64,000 bases of DNA from Bidens hawaiensis (GCA_021521415.1 JAIQDT010006491.1:83690-147689), one strand, 5' to 3'; positions 11,711-23,159 are shown, numbered from the stretch's first letter. A program made the numbers and translations. The notes: generated by a model from the letters alone, not told the origin.

Positions 11711-11998
11711 CTAGACTTCTTTCATGGTGGATGGCGAGGGCATGTCAAGGATGGCCTCCACCTTTTCAGGGTTCACCTTGAAACCATCCTTGGTGACCAT
11801 TACACCTAGAAATTTTCCCTCTAGTACGCCGAAAGTACATTTGCTCGGATTGAGCTTCATGTTAACTTCCTTTAGGCGCCCAAGGGTTTCTTCGATGTCT
11901 TTGAGCATTTGCTTTTCCTCCCTGCTCTTGATCACCAAATCATCCACATAGACTTCTAGGTTTCTTCCGATTTGATCGCTGAAAACGGCATCCATAAG
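11711..11998 (-). pseudogene. Tat-like reverse transcriptase, central segment
   Basis: A 94-residue piece of RT containing the catalytic VYVDDLV motif. It is bounded by two premature stops in the same frame: TGA at 11999-12001 (upstream end, CGA expected) and TAG at 11711-11713 (CAG expected). Without suppression, the RT active-site aspartates are never joined to the rest of the enzyme. Confidence 0.85.
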
Positions 11999-14377
11999 TC
12001 ATTGGTAGGTGGCGCCCGCATTCTTCAAACCAAAGGGCATTTTTGTGTAGCAAAAAACACCCTTGTCGGTTCTAAATGCGGTCTTGTCCTCATCTTGTGG
12101 TGCCATTTGAATCTGGTGATAGCCTTTGTAGGCATCCAGGAAACATTTGAGCTTGAATGGCGCCACGGAGTCCACCTTTGCGTCGATGTTTGGGAGGGGG
12201 TAACAATCTTTTGGGCACGCTTTGTTGGGGTCTTTGAAGTCAATGCACATCCTCCACGACCCGTTACTTTTCTTTACCATCACAGGATTGGCTACCCACG
12301 TCTGGTATCGTATCGGGCGGATGATGTTTGCGCGCAGTAAATCCTCAACCTGCTCATTCATGGCCCTCGTTTTCTCCTCCCCCATGACTCTCTTCTTTTG
12401 AGCAATTGGCTCTACAGACTTGAACGTGTTGAGAGAATATTGTGCCAGGTCTCGCGGGACCCCAGTCATATCAGAGTGTTGCCACGCGAAGACCGACATA
12501 TATGCTGTGAGCAACCTTTTCATTCTCAACCTCGTGTCGTATGATATCGTAGCGCCAATTGTGATTTTTTGCTCCGGGAATTTCGGGTTGAGAATCCATT
12601 CCTCTGGCGCGTTTTCTGCCATTGGAATTTTCATTCTCCCCTCCCGCGGAGTACTTGTCACTGCGCACAAATGATCTCGGTATACAAAAGTTACACCTGT
12701 TGGTGTTGGGAACCCCAACGCGCCGTGCGCTGGCGACGGTATGGCGTTAAATTGGGCAATCGTTCCTCTACCCAAGATCATATTGTGGCAAGAAGTGGTG
12801 GGCAAGACCAAGAAGTTGACAACTTCGGCTCGCTTGTGTTTCTCATCCCCCATAGTTAGCTCAAATTGTATTTGACCTAGGGGATGAATGATTTCATTTG
12901 AAACACCAGAGATTGGTGCATTCACAATTTCAAGCCTCGCTTGGTCTGCCGGATCCAGTTTTCTGAAACATTGCTCATACATGATGTCTGATTCGCTGCC
13001 AGTGTCCACCAGGACTTTTGACACTTCGTAATGAGCAATGTGTGTAGTGATAACAAGAGGACTGCTGATGGAAGGGCCTCCCCTGATTCTTGGGAAGATG
13101 ACTTGTTGCTCGCGCCAATCTCCTTGGATTTGCGCGCTTCTCTTTCTTGATATTTGCCCTTGCCTTCCTCCCTCGGCTACACAGATTCTTTTGTACTTTT
13201 TGCTGGCTGAGGCTCCTGATTGTTCATTTTCTGGTATTGAGTTTTTTACCAGGTGAGCCAGCTTGCCTGATTTCACATCCTTTTCAATTGCATCCTTCAA
13301 GTGGTGGCATGCGTCAGTGTTGTGTCCTGTGGACTTATGAAACTCACAGTACTTGCCACTGTCTGATGGTCCCTTGTAGTGTAGTGGCTTAGGGCTTTTG
13401 AAATGGACATTCTCAGTGCTTAACACCTGTGAAGGCGTTTTAGTGAGGGAAGTCCATATTCTTGGCAGAGGTCTGTTAGGATCTCTGCCGCCTTCCCTCT
13501 TGTCACCCTCCCCGCGATTACGAACATCTTTTTGGGGCTGGGGTGAGCTTGGTTGCGCCTGCTTTTCTGCGGAAGAAAAACTGGTTGGTTGCAACCTGGA
13601 CCATACAGAGTTCTGTTTGCCCCTTTTTTCTTTGCTGCGCGGTGACTCAGCTTGATGCGCTCTTTCTCTTGCCCTATCTTGGGCAATTTGTTTTTCATTT
13701 CTCGCGAAAACTCGCGATGCTTCCATTAACTTGGCCCACGTGGTGGGCATGCCATCTCTGCTTACGAGAGCTCGGCGGAGTTGATCACTGCGCGCGCCTT
13801 GTATAAAGGCCACGCGCAATAGTTGCTCAGTGATACCTCCGATTGCCAGAGACTCCTGATTGAAACGAGTGATGTAGTCTTCAATCGTTTCATCATTCCT
13901 GCGCACGCAGTGCATGATGTCATCAGGGTCGCGCGTGTGTCTGCGCTGCTGTACGAAGTGGGCTTGGAACTTTTCCAATAGTTCCTCGAACCCATCAATT
14001 TGCCCAGTCGGCAAGCTCTCGAACCAGACACGCGCCGCGCCCGTTAGGCAGCGAGCAAACATGTGACACCATGTTGGCATCGTCCAGCTCTCTAGGTTTC
14101 CCGTGTTGTAAAAACCTTGCAAGAAATCGTCTGGATCTGTTGTGCCGTCATATTTGCCCAAACCACTTGGCATCTTGGTTTTGTGCTGGATGGGGGCCTT
14201 AGCGATGCGCTCAGTGAACTTTGAGTGTTTCACCAAGATGGCTGGTCTGTACGGTGTGGTTACGTCCACTTGCCCTCTAACTGGTGGGCTGTACGGTATG
14301 TGCAGATCCAGATCGGCTCTGGTTCCAGGCGCCATGTTCACAGGCGCGCGGAGCTGTGAGCCTCCTGCATGAGTATC
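11999..14377 (-). pseudogene. Tat-like gag-protease-RT (N-terminal part)
   Basis: An open stretch of about 790 residues. The Gag core (retrotransposon gag family) covers residues about 60-215, with KYDGTTDPDDFL and RFNQESLAIGG. A basic region follows, then a His/Cys motif CEFHKSTGHNTDACHHL near residue 340. The aspartic protease has VLVDTGSESDIMY near 450. RT begins near residue 650 with WRMCIDFKDPNKACPKD and FLDAYKGYHQI, and stops at TYQ just before the catalytic motif because of a TGA. The upstream boundary is another TGA at 14378-14380. No AUG is needed at 14341: this is the continuation of the Gag frame. Confidence 0.9.
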
Positions 14378-14832
14378 TCACGTCTTCCTCATGCTGTGCA
14401 CTTCTTCATCACTGAACTCAGTGTGTGCAGTGTGAACAGAATGTCCTTCTTCCGGCGCGCGCGGCCTTTTTGTTCCATGAACAGTTTGCTTATCAAACGC
14501 TTGCCTTTGTGTTAAGTCGGCTAGCTTTTTCTGTTTGACCATCTCATTGTACTTGTCCATTAGACGCCGCTGCTCGTTTATGAGCCATTCTTTAGGATCA
14601 TTTGTTTCATCTTCTGGACCCATTGGTCCTTTTTGTTTCGCGCCGGCAAGATTTTGTAACGTAAGATCGTCTGGAGGAGTTTCAGTCTGGCCGTGAGGAG
14701 TTGTGATGAAGGGACGGTTACTGGTGGTGCGCGTAGAATCACGCGGCCCCTCAGAAACTGCTGTCCCTCATTAACATCCTCACGTTCAATATCCTCCAGA
14801 ACTTGATCAACGTTATGAACGCCAGAAACCAT
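14378..14832 (-). pseudogene. Gag N-terminal leader, frameshifted
   Basis: An ATG at 14832 in an excellent context (CACCATGGT) opens Gag. That frame runs to 14578. The sequence that looks like real Gag switches frame near 14765, consistent with loss of one base or gain of two, and then runs to a TGA at 14378-14380 (CGA expected). The segment is acidic and then rich in Gln/Lys, with an alpha-helical stretch around WLINEQRRLMDKYNEM. The frameshift position is inferred from which frame gives protein-like sequence. Confidence 0.7.
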
Positions 14833-14884
14833 GGTGATTTTTTTTTTTATATATAGATCTGATGAGATCTGATTGCCGTTGTAA

Positions 14885-14899
14885 CAGCGGATGGCGCCA
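14885..14899 (-). other. Primer binding site of the Tat-like element
   Basis: One base after the 5' LTR the minus strand reads TGGCGCCATCCGCTG. The first seven bases match the tRNA-Asp type PBS used by Tat and Athila elements; the rest differs. Which tRNA is used is uncertain. Confidence 0.65.
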
Positions 14900-14900
14900 A

Positions 14901-15963
14901 TGAAGAAACGTGGATCGACTCACTGGTAGACAATCTACTTTCCTCGGGTGTGATTACACTATTTCACCGATGGTTTTCTTGGATCTGTGCTCTTCCACCT
15001 ACAAAATGAACAGCACCGTCAACTTACCCCTCAGAAAGGGACAGAGGGGTCCTCTTTGGGGTAACCCTCCGGTGTGAGAATAAGTATTTGTGGGAGAAGA
15101 TAATAATATCAGAGTAAGGAAATCTGGAGAGTATTGCTTAATAGCTGAATACTCTGTAATTTGCTGTGACTGTGTGTGTTACTGACTGTAACTGTCTGTG
15201 AGTGAATGTAATTGAATGTGAATGAATATGATTGAATGTCCCTCCTTGTGGAGTTGATGCTGTATTTATAGTGCTAGGGTTTCCACTGATTGGGCTCAGC
15301 CTTGTTGGCCTCCTCCAATTGCTCTGTGCCACGTGTCCTCTGGGACACCTGGTGCTTTCTCATTGGTTATAATCACGTGGTAGCACATGGGTTATGCTGA
15401 GTTGTCCACCTTTCATTTGGCAGCTGTCAACATCAGCATATTCTTATTCCTTAAAAAGATACCTTCTGGAAGGTTGTCTGACGTGCACAATCAAGGTTGC
15501 CCTAATCCTGATTTGGATAAGGATGAGGTTGATTATGTGCATGTGTGATACGCGCCTATCCTGAGGATGCGCGAGGTCTTCTCTTTATTCTCACGCGCAG
15601 ATGTTTCATACGCAGATGTGATATGTACGAGCATGTGATATGCGCCACGCGCGGATGCGCCACGCGCATATGTGATATGCGTGAGCATATGTGATGCGTG
15701 AGCATAGGTGATGCGTGAGCATATGTGATGCCTGAGCATCTGTGGTGCCTGGGCATATGATGCCTGAGCATGTGTGGTGCCTGGGCATATGATGCCTGAG
15801 CATGTGTGGTGCCTGGGCATATGATGCCTGAGCATATGTGATATGCGCCATGCGCATAGGTTTTGGCTTTGTGCCTTCGTAATGTCTTGATTTCAAGCCT
15901 CTTGTCTATATCTTGTGGGTTGACCCGCCTTGCTCGGTGTTGAGGCGGGTACATACCTCTTCA
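14901..15963 (-). repeat. 5' LTR of the Tat-like element
   Basis: The 1063-bp partner of 3282-4327, nearly identical apart from roughly seven substitutions and one extra 17-bp minisatellite unit. It contains a TATA-like TATAAATA on the minus strand (plus 15263-15270), which should drive genomic RNA synthesis toward gag. Confidence 0.92.
15263..15270 (-). promoter_or_regulatory. TATA box of the Tat-like 5' LTR
   Basis: The minus strand reads TATAAATA in the sequence CACTATAAATAC. It is conserved with the equivalent at 3646-3653 in the 3' LTR. The predicted start is about 25-30 nt further left on the plus coordinates. Confidence 0.55.
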
Positions 15964-15968
15964 ATTAT

Positions 15969-17315
15969 CGATATGCGTTGCATTTGTTCTTTCTTTACTT
16001 TGTAGAGTTGGTGAAAGTTATATTAATTTCTTACATGTAATCCATAATTTGAATTAATGCATGATAATTATTTCTTTCTTTATTTATTTTCTGGTGTATG
16101 AAGGTTCATTCGGGAGCGGTAGTTATGGCGTACACAGCAACACTGATTCGAGATGTTTGGTAGTTTCGTAGGAGATACTTCGTGGCTGATTGGACAATCA
16201 AACGGTACTGAAAAAAAATGATTTTGGGATGCCAAAACTAATTGCCAAGAGTCCAAGACAGCAGATTCAGTGGTTTTGGTTTTGGTTTCGGTTTCGTGGC
16301 AGAATCGAGGTGTACGAACCATGATTCGTAGAAGAACATCAGAGACGATCAAGTTGTGCTCAAGTGCTTTTAAAAGCTAGGCTGTGGAAGCTGCCAAATC
16401 GTGGTGGTTTAAGTTTAAAGAACTCAGACACGCGTGCGGAAAGCTAGCGAAATGTGTAAGCACTAAAGGAGCTCTCTTTTAATCCTTTTTTACTATCAGT
16501 TCACATTGTTAAGATTTTGACTAAATTTTGGTTTATATTAATGCCATTTTTGAGTTGATAATGGTGTTAAAAGCTTTTAACTTGAATAACAACACTCTTT
16601 TACAGCAGCTATTGAGCTTTTAATGGGCGACATTTATGCTGGCATCATGCATCTTTCTTTAAACATAATGTGTGACGTTTGTGGCTCTGGGTTCGACTGT
16701 TTCTAGGTTACTTTTTTTAATGGTCTGACGCCCCCCACCGCAACTCGGGGGTGTCCGTTTTTGATAATTTTGAGTTGTTAGATAACGCTTCTGAATCAAT
16801 AACCATAGTGAACCACGTACCCGTTTATTAGTTCCAAAATGAAAATTTGTTAACGGGTCACCAAAACTGAATCGGTTTCAGTTTTGAGATAAAGGTTTTG
16901 TTGCTGTTTAATGGGCCAATTTAAGAAAGTAAACATAAATTTGCTACTAAGGGTATTTTGGTCAAATTCAAGTCAATGCGGTTGAAATCTAACACTTTAA
17001 ACGATTCAAAGTTAATTTTTTTTCGAATTTTGAGTTAACACATTCGAGTTAACACATGATTAATGACTAAAATATTTACTTTGAAGGCTACATACTAAGA
17101 ACCTAAAGCTCATGTAAATCCAGTTAGATATTATTTGAATTTAAATAGCAATATACTTCAGTGATATATGGCACGGGGAAGGCTTGCATTATATGTGATG
17201 AATGTATACTATGTATTCGCAAATGGTATTGGTGGTTGTAATACAAGTGCACAATACATGTTACTTTTATGAAGTTGGTTTGAATTGAATCCTAAAGTGT
17301 GACATTTGTCTAATT
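15969..17315. other. Host-like DNA right of the Tat element
   Basis: The continuation of the pre-insertion locus. No reading frame is convincing; the 90-codon minus ORF at 16080-16352 has no recognisable motif. A TCTGACGCCCCCC stretch near 16725 and several AT-rich blocks were seen, without element boundaries. Confidence 0.35.
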
Positions 17316-17405
17316 GCTTAATTGTATATACTATACATTGACCCGCGCTGCTTAATTGTATATACTATACATTGACCCGGGCGTTGCGCGGGTCCTTATT
17401 GCTAG
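17316..17405 (+). mobile_element. Probable Helitron 3' terminus
   Basis: A GC-rich hairpin GACCCGGGCGTTGCGCGGGTC at 17374-17394 is followed about 7 nt later by CTAG at 17402-17405 and then T. This matches the plant Helitron 3' end (hairpin, short spacer, CTRR, insertion before T). The 31-bp segment before the hairpin is tandemly duplicated. No matching 5' TC end was recognised, so the element length is unknown. Confidence 0.45.
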
Positions 17406-17610
17406 TTACTAGCTAGTTACTATATCAATTTGTTTGTGGAACTTTTTACCAATAAAATGTCAAACTTCATAAAGAGAAATTGTAGGTAACAATTCGCAAG
17501 TTATTTCATTTTGAGTCATTGGGCGGTTCTACCATCAAAAGAATTCGAGTAATTCCCAAGTTCCAAATATGAAACACATGTTAATGCTTTTTTGTGGTCT
17601 TTAATATCTG

Positions 17611-18167
17611 CTACAGATTTGTTGTTTGCCTCTTGATGTCCCAAACTCTATTTTCCAAATGAATTATAAACAATGATGGCCCGACCCGTTTAGATAAAAG
17701 TGGGCATCTGAATGGCTTAGCACCAAGAGTCGTTGCACCTGTGGCTCTCATTTGTAAAGGTACAACAATTACACCATTTTCTGTAAAAAAAAATCAAGTT
17801 TTATGTTATGGACAACAATTTAAAAATAAAAAATTTAATGTTATAATCCTAACATATAATCACTCTCTCTATGGTCATAAATTATAGAATGACAAGTTTA
17901 CCCTTTTCGACATTCAAAGGGTTAAAGTGTCATTCCTATATCAATGATAAACTATACAATGTACTCCTGTATGCATACAATGATAGGTTCCATGTAGAGT
18001 ATAAAAACTCTAGCAGCTCCTCTGTATGAAAACATAATATAAGTTAAGAAGAAAGTAATTAGGTTGAGCAACTTACCAACTCGATCCATAACTTGCAAAG
18101 TCTTCAAATCTCCGTGGCTTCTTTGCCCTTCACTTAAATGTTGATTATCACCATTTTTTTTGTTTTT
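17611..18167 (-). pseudogene. Two-exon open reading frame of unknown identity (gene fragment or captured exons)
   Basis: On the minus strand an exon at about 18167-18077 follows an acceptor-like TTTGCTTTAG and ends at GTTG|GTAAGT. After a 295-nt intron ending TTTTTTACAG, a second exon (17780-17611) stays in the same frame for 56 codons to a TAG. The join is phase 1 and keeps the frame. The peptide includes HLSEGQRSHGDLKTLQVMD and VPLQMRATGATTLGAKPF. I do not recognise the family. It may be the 3' end of a host gene, a fragment carried by a Helitron, or chance; splice-site quality and the shared frame argue mildly against chance. Confidence 0.3.
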
Positions 18168-18394
18168 CTAAAGCAAATCGTCAAAACCTTAAAGGGAATT
18201 TGGGGCATTTTCCCGATCCCGAATTTCTTAAATATTTGGTACTGGTTAATTTGAAAACTTCAAAAAATTATGGAAACATTTTGAAATGAGTTTAAAATTA
18301 TGGAAAGTATTAAAACCTTTAAAAGTTTGTTTAAAGATTGGTCAAATTCCGAATTTAAAAAGAGTTTAAATATGTTAATTAGATTGTATTAAAA

Positions 18395-18480
18395 CCATTA
18401 ATACAATTTATTGAGTTTAACTATCCTTATTAGTTATTTAAACAAATAAGGATAGTCAAACTCAATAAATTGTATTAACG
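18395..18480. repeat. Near-perfect palindrome, about 40-bp arms
   Basis: The arms around 18395-18435 and 18441-18480 are reverse complements except for one or two bases (cores TTATTGAGTTTAACTATCC and GGATAGTCAAACTCAATAA), with a loop of only a few bases. It would form a long hairpin. The right-arm word AATAAGGATAGTCAAACTC resembles AATAAGGAAAGTCAAA in the adjacent tandem repeat. Confidence 0.8.
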
Positions 18481-18515
18481 ATACACTTAAACCTTGTTGC
18501 AAGTAAGACTCAAAA

Positions 18516-19125
18516 ATTTATTTAAGTTATAACATATTCATTCGGTTTTTTTAACAAATAAGGAAAGTCAAAAGATATAAATTGTAATAATGGGATAATT
18601 AGGTTATTATTTCGGTCAAAACCACAAACTAAAGGATGAGTTTATATAAATAAAAAATTAAAAACATAAAAAGGGTTGTTCATTCGGTTTTTTTAAAAAA
18701 ATAAGGAATGTCAAACTTTATAAAGTGCCATAATCGGATTCTTAAATGTGTATAAATCTAAAAATGTAAACTAATATGAATGGTCAAAAACGATTTAATA
18801 TGAATAGTCAAAAACGATTTAATATGAATGATCAAATACTTAAATCGGTCGGAAATTTATTTAAGTTATAACTTATTCATTCGGTTTTTTAACAAATAAG
18901 GAAAGTCAAAAAATATAAATTGTAATAATGGGATAATTAAGTTATTATTTCAGTCAAACCAAAAATTAATGAATGAGTTTATAAAAATGGAAAAAAATAA
19001 AAATATAAAAAAGGGTTGTTCATTCGGTTTTTTAAAAAAAAATAAGGAATGTCAAACTCTATAAATTGTATTAATGAGATTCTTCAATGTGTATAAATCC
19101 AAATATGTAAACTAATATAAGATTG
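18516..19125. repeat. Tandem duplication, 339-bp period
   Basis: Copies start at 18516 and 18855 with ATTTATTTAAGTTATAAC. Both contain TTCATTCGGTTTTTT twice and AATAAGGAAAGTCAAA. Similarity is high but with many small indels, so the duplication is old. The sequence is AT-rich and noncoding. Confidence 0.8.
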
Positions 19126-19205
19126 GAACTTATAATGAGATTTTAAATTAGACGGAATATTTGTCACTTAATTGGAAGTTGACAAAAACAATAGAATAAT
19201 GATTA

Positions 19206-19638
19206 TGTGAAGTCTAAATTATATATAATTATTATACCTATTTCCTACACTTCTCAATAATCTTGAGCTAATTTATTAAATATTACTCTAAAATGGCTCG
19301 TATTTATAATTCAAAGGTTTCAAAAAAACCACGGGTTAAAATAAAGTATTTTCACTTTGAGATTAATAAGTGAACTTTCAAACCATAATAATCATTTAAC
19401 TGAACGTACATCATGATCTAGAATTAAAGATATTCATATTTTAGTTTGAAAGAAATATATAAATGTCTACAAGAATTAATTAGAGTGTTGTTTTTTTTCT
19501 TTGTAGTATACTCCATCAGACTGTCAAGTTCGGGTTTTGGCTGACAGAAATAATTACCACATGGCCCACAAGAGAATGAATGACAAGAGAGTTAACTAAG
19601 TGGAAGTGGCCCCCCTAATTTACGTCTCCTAGCCCAAG
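19206..19638 (+). repeat. Athila-like LTR copy 1, left part (interrupted)
   Basis: It begins TGTGAAGTCTAAATT and aligns to 39831-40270. The copy is interrupted at 19638/38675 by solo LTR A and resumes at 38680 after the duplicated CCAAG. The other copy (39831 onward) keeps the uninterrupted site CCTAGCCCAAGGGAACCC. Confidence 0.8.
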
Positions 19639-19886
19639 TGTAACACCCCAAATATTATAATATTAAATAAAGAAGTTGTGTTAAGTTGTCGTGTGTTAGT
19701 TAATATTAACGAGCATATAATAAGGAAAAGACTAGGGCTTGGATTGATTAAGATGGGTTAAAGGGTAATGGGCCTTAGGTCAATGGGCTTAAAAGGATAT
19801 AAGTATCCCTTTAAACCATCCTAAAACCCTAATCCTCATTCCATCTCCCATATTTGCCTACACACTCAAAAATACACACACCTACA

Positions 19887-19923
<37 letters not shown>

Positions 19924-19924
<1 letters not shown>

Positions 19925-22164
19925 TAGTATAAAACCCGCGCGGTGCTGCGGCGACAAGAATTTGCAATTTGATATTTGTTTATATTAGTATATCAATCCT
20001 CTTATGATATAATGTATAGTATTTATCCATACATGTTCAAGTTATTCTACAAAACGGTGATAGCATTGAGAAAGATGTAAATGATTTGTGCTAAAAAAAA
20101 CCCTTAAAACAATAATTAAAATTAGAGAAAGAAAGAAAAAGAATAAAGAATATAATAAAAAAAAGTCATCACTCAAAATTTAATTAAAGAAAAAAAAGTA
20201 AAAAAAAAAATGCTCCTCCCGTCTTCCTCATTCTCAAAAAAAAAATGTTAAAAAAAATATCATTGTGTTTTTTGTTTATTTTCGTCATTGATTGTGTCTT
20301 ATTTATTGATAGTGTCTTTTTTCTTAATATTTTTATGTTAAGCAACATTATGTTATATTTTTCTTGGCATTATGTTATATTAGGTTTTTTTTGTTTTTTA
20401 TTTATATTTTAAGTTATTATTTTTTTAATATTTTTCTTGAAATTTTTTAGGAGTTTCTTTCGAGGTCACAAATACTTCTCACACTATTATTTTTTGTCCC
20501 TCTTTATAGATTAACAGTTTTCCTATACTTATGATAGTTTTCTTAATTGTTTAATGTTTTACAAAAGTTTATTACGTTAATTGTTGAATTGGTTCGGTTG
20601 ATACATTTATGTTGGGTTGTCAATGAGCCGAGTTGAGCCAAGCTCGACTCGAATACATGTCGAGCTAGCTCAGCTCGAGCTCGAAACTTTTAGCAAACTG
20701 AACATGAGAGCTTAAGCTTGACTCATTCATAAATTAAGCCAGCTTGGGTCAACTCGAAATGGCTCGAACCCTTTTCTATTGAGCTATTTTTGGTTTTTCA
20801 TTAGTTTGAACCTAGCCATAATATCTTACATTGAATTAGTTGTTATGACCATTATTTTTAGAGACCATTCAAGAATGCAAAGTTTTAGAGTATATCTGAG
20901 AGCCAACTGATGTGGGATGCAATCATGCAAAGAAAATGTGAAAATTAATTTGGGAGAAACATGTTTTGAACTCGGGATGGAAGCGAATTGCGTGTACCAG
21001 TGTTGAGAAGCAGCAAGCTAAATTAGCTTGAACACTTTTGATATTAAAAGGTTGAATATATAAACAAAATACTCTACATATGCATATTAATCTATCTACC
21101 GAGCCGAGCCACCTGGACTCGATTACAAAACGAGTTGGCTCGACTCAATTTCTAATCAACTTTTTTCGAGTGATTGCGTTGGGCAAGTCGCGGGGTTTTT
21201 GGACACCCATAAATGTATATGCCACCAAAAGAATTACAACTCATATCCAAAATAATATTAATTGGAGTTGATTTATTTATTTTTATTTTGTAATTTGAGT
21301 TATATAAATGGGAAGACTGGTTTTTTGTAAATTCTAATTTGATAAAGTCAAACAGAGGGCATCTTTATGCGTTTAAACATTTTATAGGTTCATAATGCAT
21401 ATCTAAGTTGTACTTTAATGTTTCATTGACTTGTAAATTATAATCTACACACTGGTGTTGAATTTTTTTTATATCTAAACGTCAACAAAAACATGCACGC
21501 TGTAATATAGGTTTTGGTTCTTTTATAAACATAGATATTTAAAGATATTAAGAAAAAAATAAATATATAAATTTGTCAAATTATTGGCTAAAGATGATGG
21601 GTAAAATATGCAACAATTCCTAAATATTACAAAAGCCATATAAAGTTTAAGGGTAGTTATTGTAAATATAGTTAGAGAATGTAAATTTATTTATAGGTTT
21701 ATAGTTGCATATCTAACTTGTACATTAATGTTTCATTAACTTGTACATTATAATATACATATTGGTTTGGAAGATTTTTTTATATCTAAACGTTTACAAA
21801 AATTAGCACGTCATAATGGTATGTTCAGTTTTTTGTAAAACATAATATATTTAAGGATATAGACGGAAACAAAAACATAAACAAATTTGTCAAGTTTTTG
21901 GATAAAGATGAGGGTTAGATGTGTAACTATTCTTATAAATTACAAATGCTATATAAAGTTTAAGGGTAATTATTGTAACTATAGAAGGGTAATTATTGTA
22001 ATTATTAAAATAAAATGAAAAGCTACGGTTATTGAATGTTGGTTAAATACATAAATACCCTCAAATTTTTAAAAATATAAGCATTTACAATTGTACATGT
22101 TGCATACTTGATTGTACCTCTTAAAATTTAAGAGGTCCTTCACTCCCTCTTTATATATAGTAGA
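19924..22164 (-). mobile_element. Non-autonomous Helitron in solo LTR A
   Basis: On the minus strand it begins TCTACTATATATAAAG at 22164 and ends in a GC-rich hairpin region (CGCCGCAGCACCGCGCGG), then TTTTATA and CTAG at 19924. It is inserted between A and T without target duplication, as Helitrons do. It landed inside an (AT)n tract, still visible on both sides (19893-19923 and 22165-22189). It contains no Rep or helicase. The interior is AT-rich, with repeated TGTTTCATTRACTTGTA-type segments near 21420 and 21730. Confidence 0.8.
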
Positions 22165-22613
22165 TATATATATACATATATATATATACGACCGAGAGAG
22201 AGGGGTAAGATCGGAGTCAAACAAACGTCGATTCTTGATAGATCCTCGTTATACACAAGATAAATACAAGATCTAAAGTCCATATCTAAGCCAAACAAAC
22301 ACGAAAAGGTATGTTTTGATCTTAAAGTTTACGTTTTTATAAACGTTTAGCCTTGAAACTTGAGTCTAGAATAGATCAGGTATAAACGAAACATAAAGTT
22401 GTAAACTTGATAATAAACATGAGTGTAATGAACCCGAAAATGGAAACGGCTCGATTAAATGAACCCTTGAGCCTAGTTGGAACGTTTTAGCTTAAAAGAT
22501 CAAACTTTACGATTTGTTCGGGTCAAGCTTAGGCCGCAATCGGACTAGAGAACGGTTGAGGCTCAGGCCGAACCATATTAAGCGAACAAAGGTCACAAAA
22601 CGCGTGTTTTGGA

Positions 22614-22950
22614 TTAATGAAACGAACTCCGACAGCAGCAAACTCGTTGTATAACTTCGCTGGTTATAAGTTTGTTGCTGTATAAACTTCGCTGGTTATA
22701 TAAGTTCGCTGCTGTATAAACTTCACTGGTTATACAAGTTCGCTTGCTGTTTAACTTCGCCAGATAATAAGTTCGCCTGGCATATGTTCTCTTAACATAT
22801 AACATCGCTACCGATAACTTCGCTCAAGTTAACTTCGCTATATAAGATCGCTGAATGTTAAGTTCGCTTAACTTAGGTTCGCTTAAGCTAAGTTCGCCTA
22901 ACACGTATGTTCGCTTACATTTAAGGTAACGAATCGGATGGCGAATCAGA
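22614..22950. repeat. TTCGCT minirepeat field in solo LTR A
   Basis: Dense recurrence of TTCGCTGGTTATA, AAGTTCGCT and related words with irregular spacing. The 63-aa ORF over it is repeat-derived. Equivalent fields occur in LTR B, LTR D and the SIRE element. Confidence 0.8.
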
Positions 22951-23049
22951 CTTAATTCGTTACGAAGAATGGGTTAGCGAATTAAAAAATAAATTAAAAT
23001 CCTAATGGAAAATGTGTTAAGACAGTTAATGGAAATAAAATTTTTCCAA

Positions 23050-23159
23050 GCTGACCTGGCAGCTCGACCCCAGCCAGGGGCTCTGCCCCTTGGACCCCGC
23101 TAGGGGCTGCCGCCACTAGAACCCCGCTGCCAGGGCGCTGCCCCCGGACCCCCGTTCGT
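23050..23159. repeat. GC-rich palindromic island in solo LTR A
   Basis: A strongly GC-rich block in AT-rich surroundings, made of overlapping short palindromes such as AGGGGCTCTGCCCCTT and GGGCGCTGCCCCC. Homologous islands lie at 42609-42720 (LTR B) and 55976-56067 (LTR D). Confidence 0.8.

Larger units (their letters stand above)
3282..15963 (-). mobile_element. Full-length Ty3/gypsy retrotransposon, Tat-like, with antisense accessory gene
   Basis: Direct repeats 3282-4327 and 14901-15963 both run TGAAGAAACG to CCTCTTCA and are flanked by the target duplication ATTAT (3277-3281, 15964-15968). On the minus strand the order is LTR, PBS (TGGCGCC...), gag, PR, RT, RNH, a second RNase H, INT, then a 5-kb region holding a plus-strand gene, a PPT (G7 tract) and LTR. 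Dual RNase H plus an accessory ORF between pol and the 3' LTR is known for the Tat lineage (Grande, Retand and relatives). By eye the LTRs differ at about seven substitutions and one 17-bp indel, so the insertion is recent. gag-pol is nonetheless interrupted. Confidence 0.93.

Noticed and set aside
16080..16352. 90-codon minus ORF in host-like DNA
   Set aside because: No recognisable features, no splice context; likely chance.
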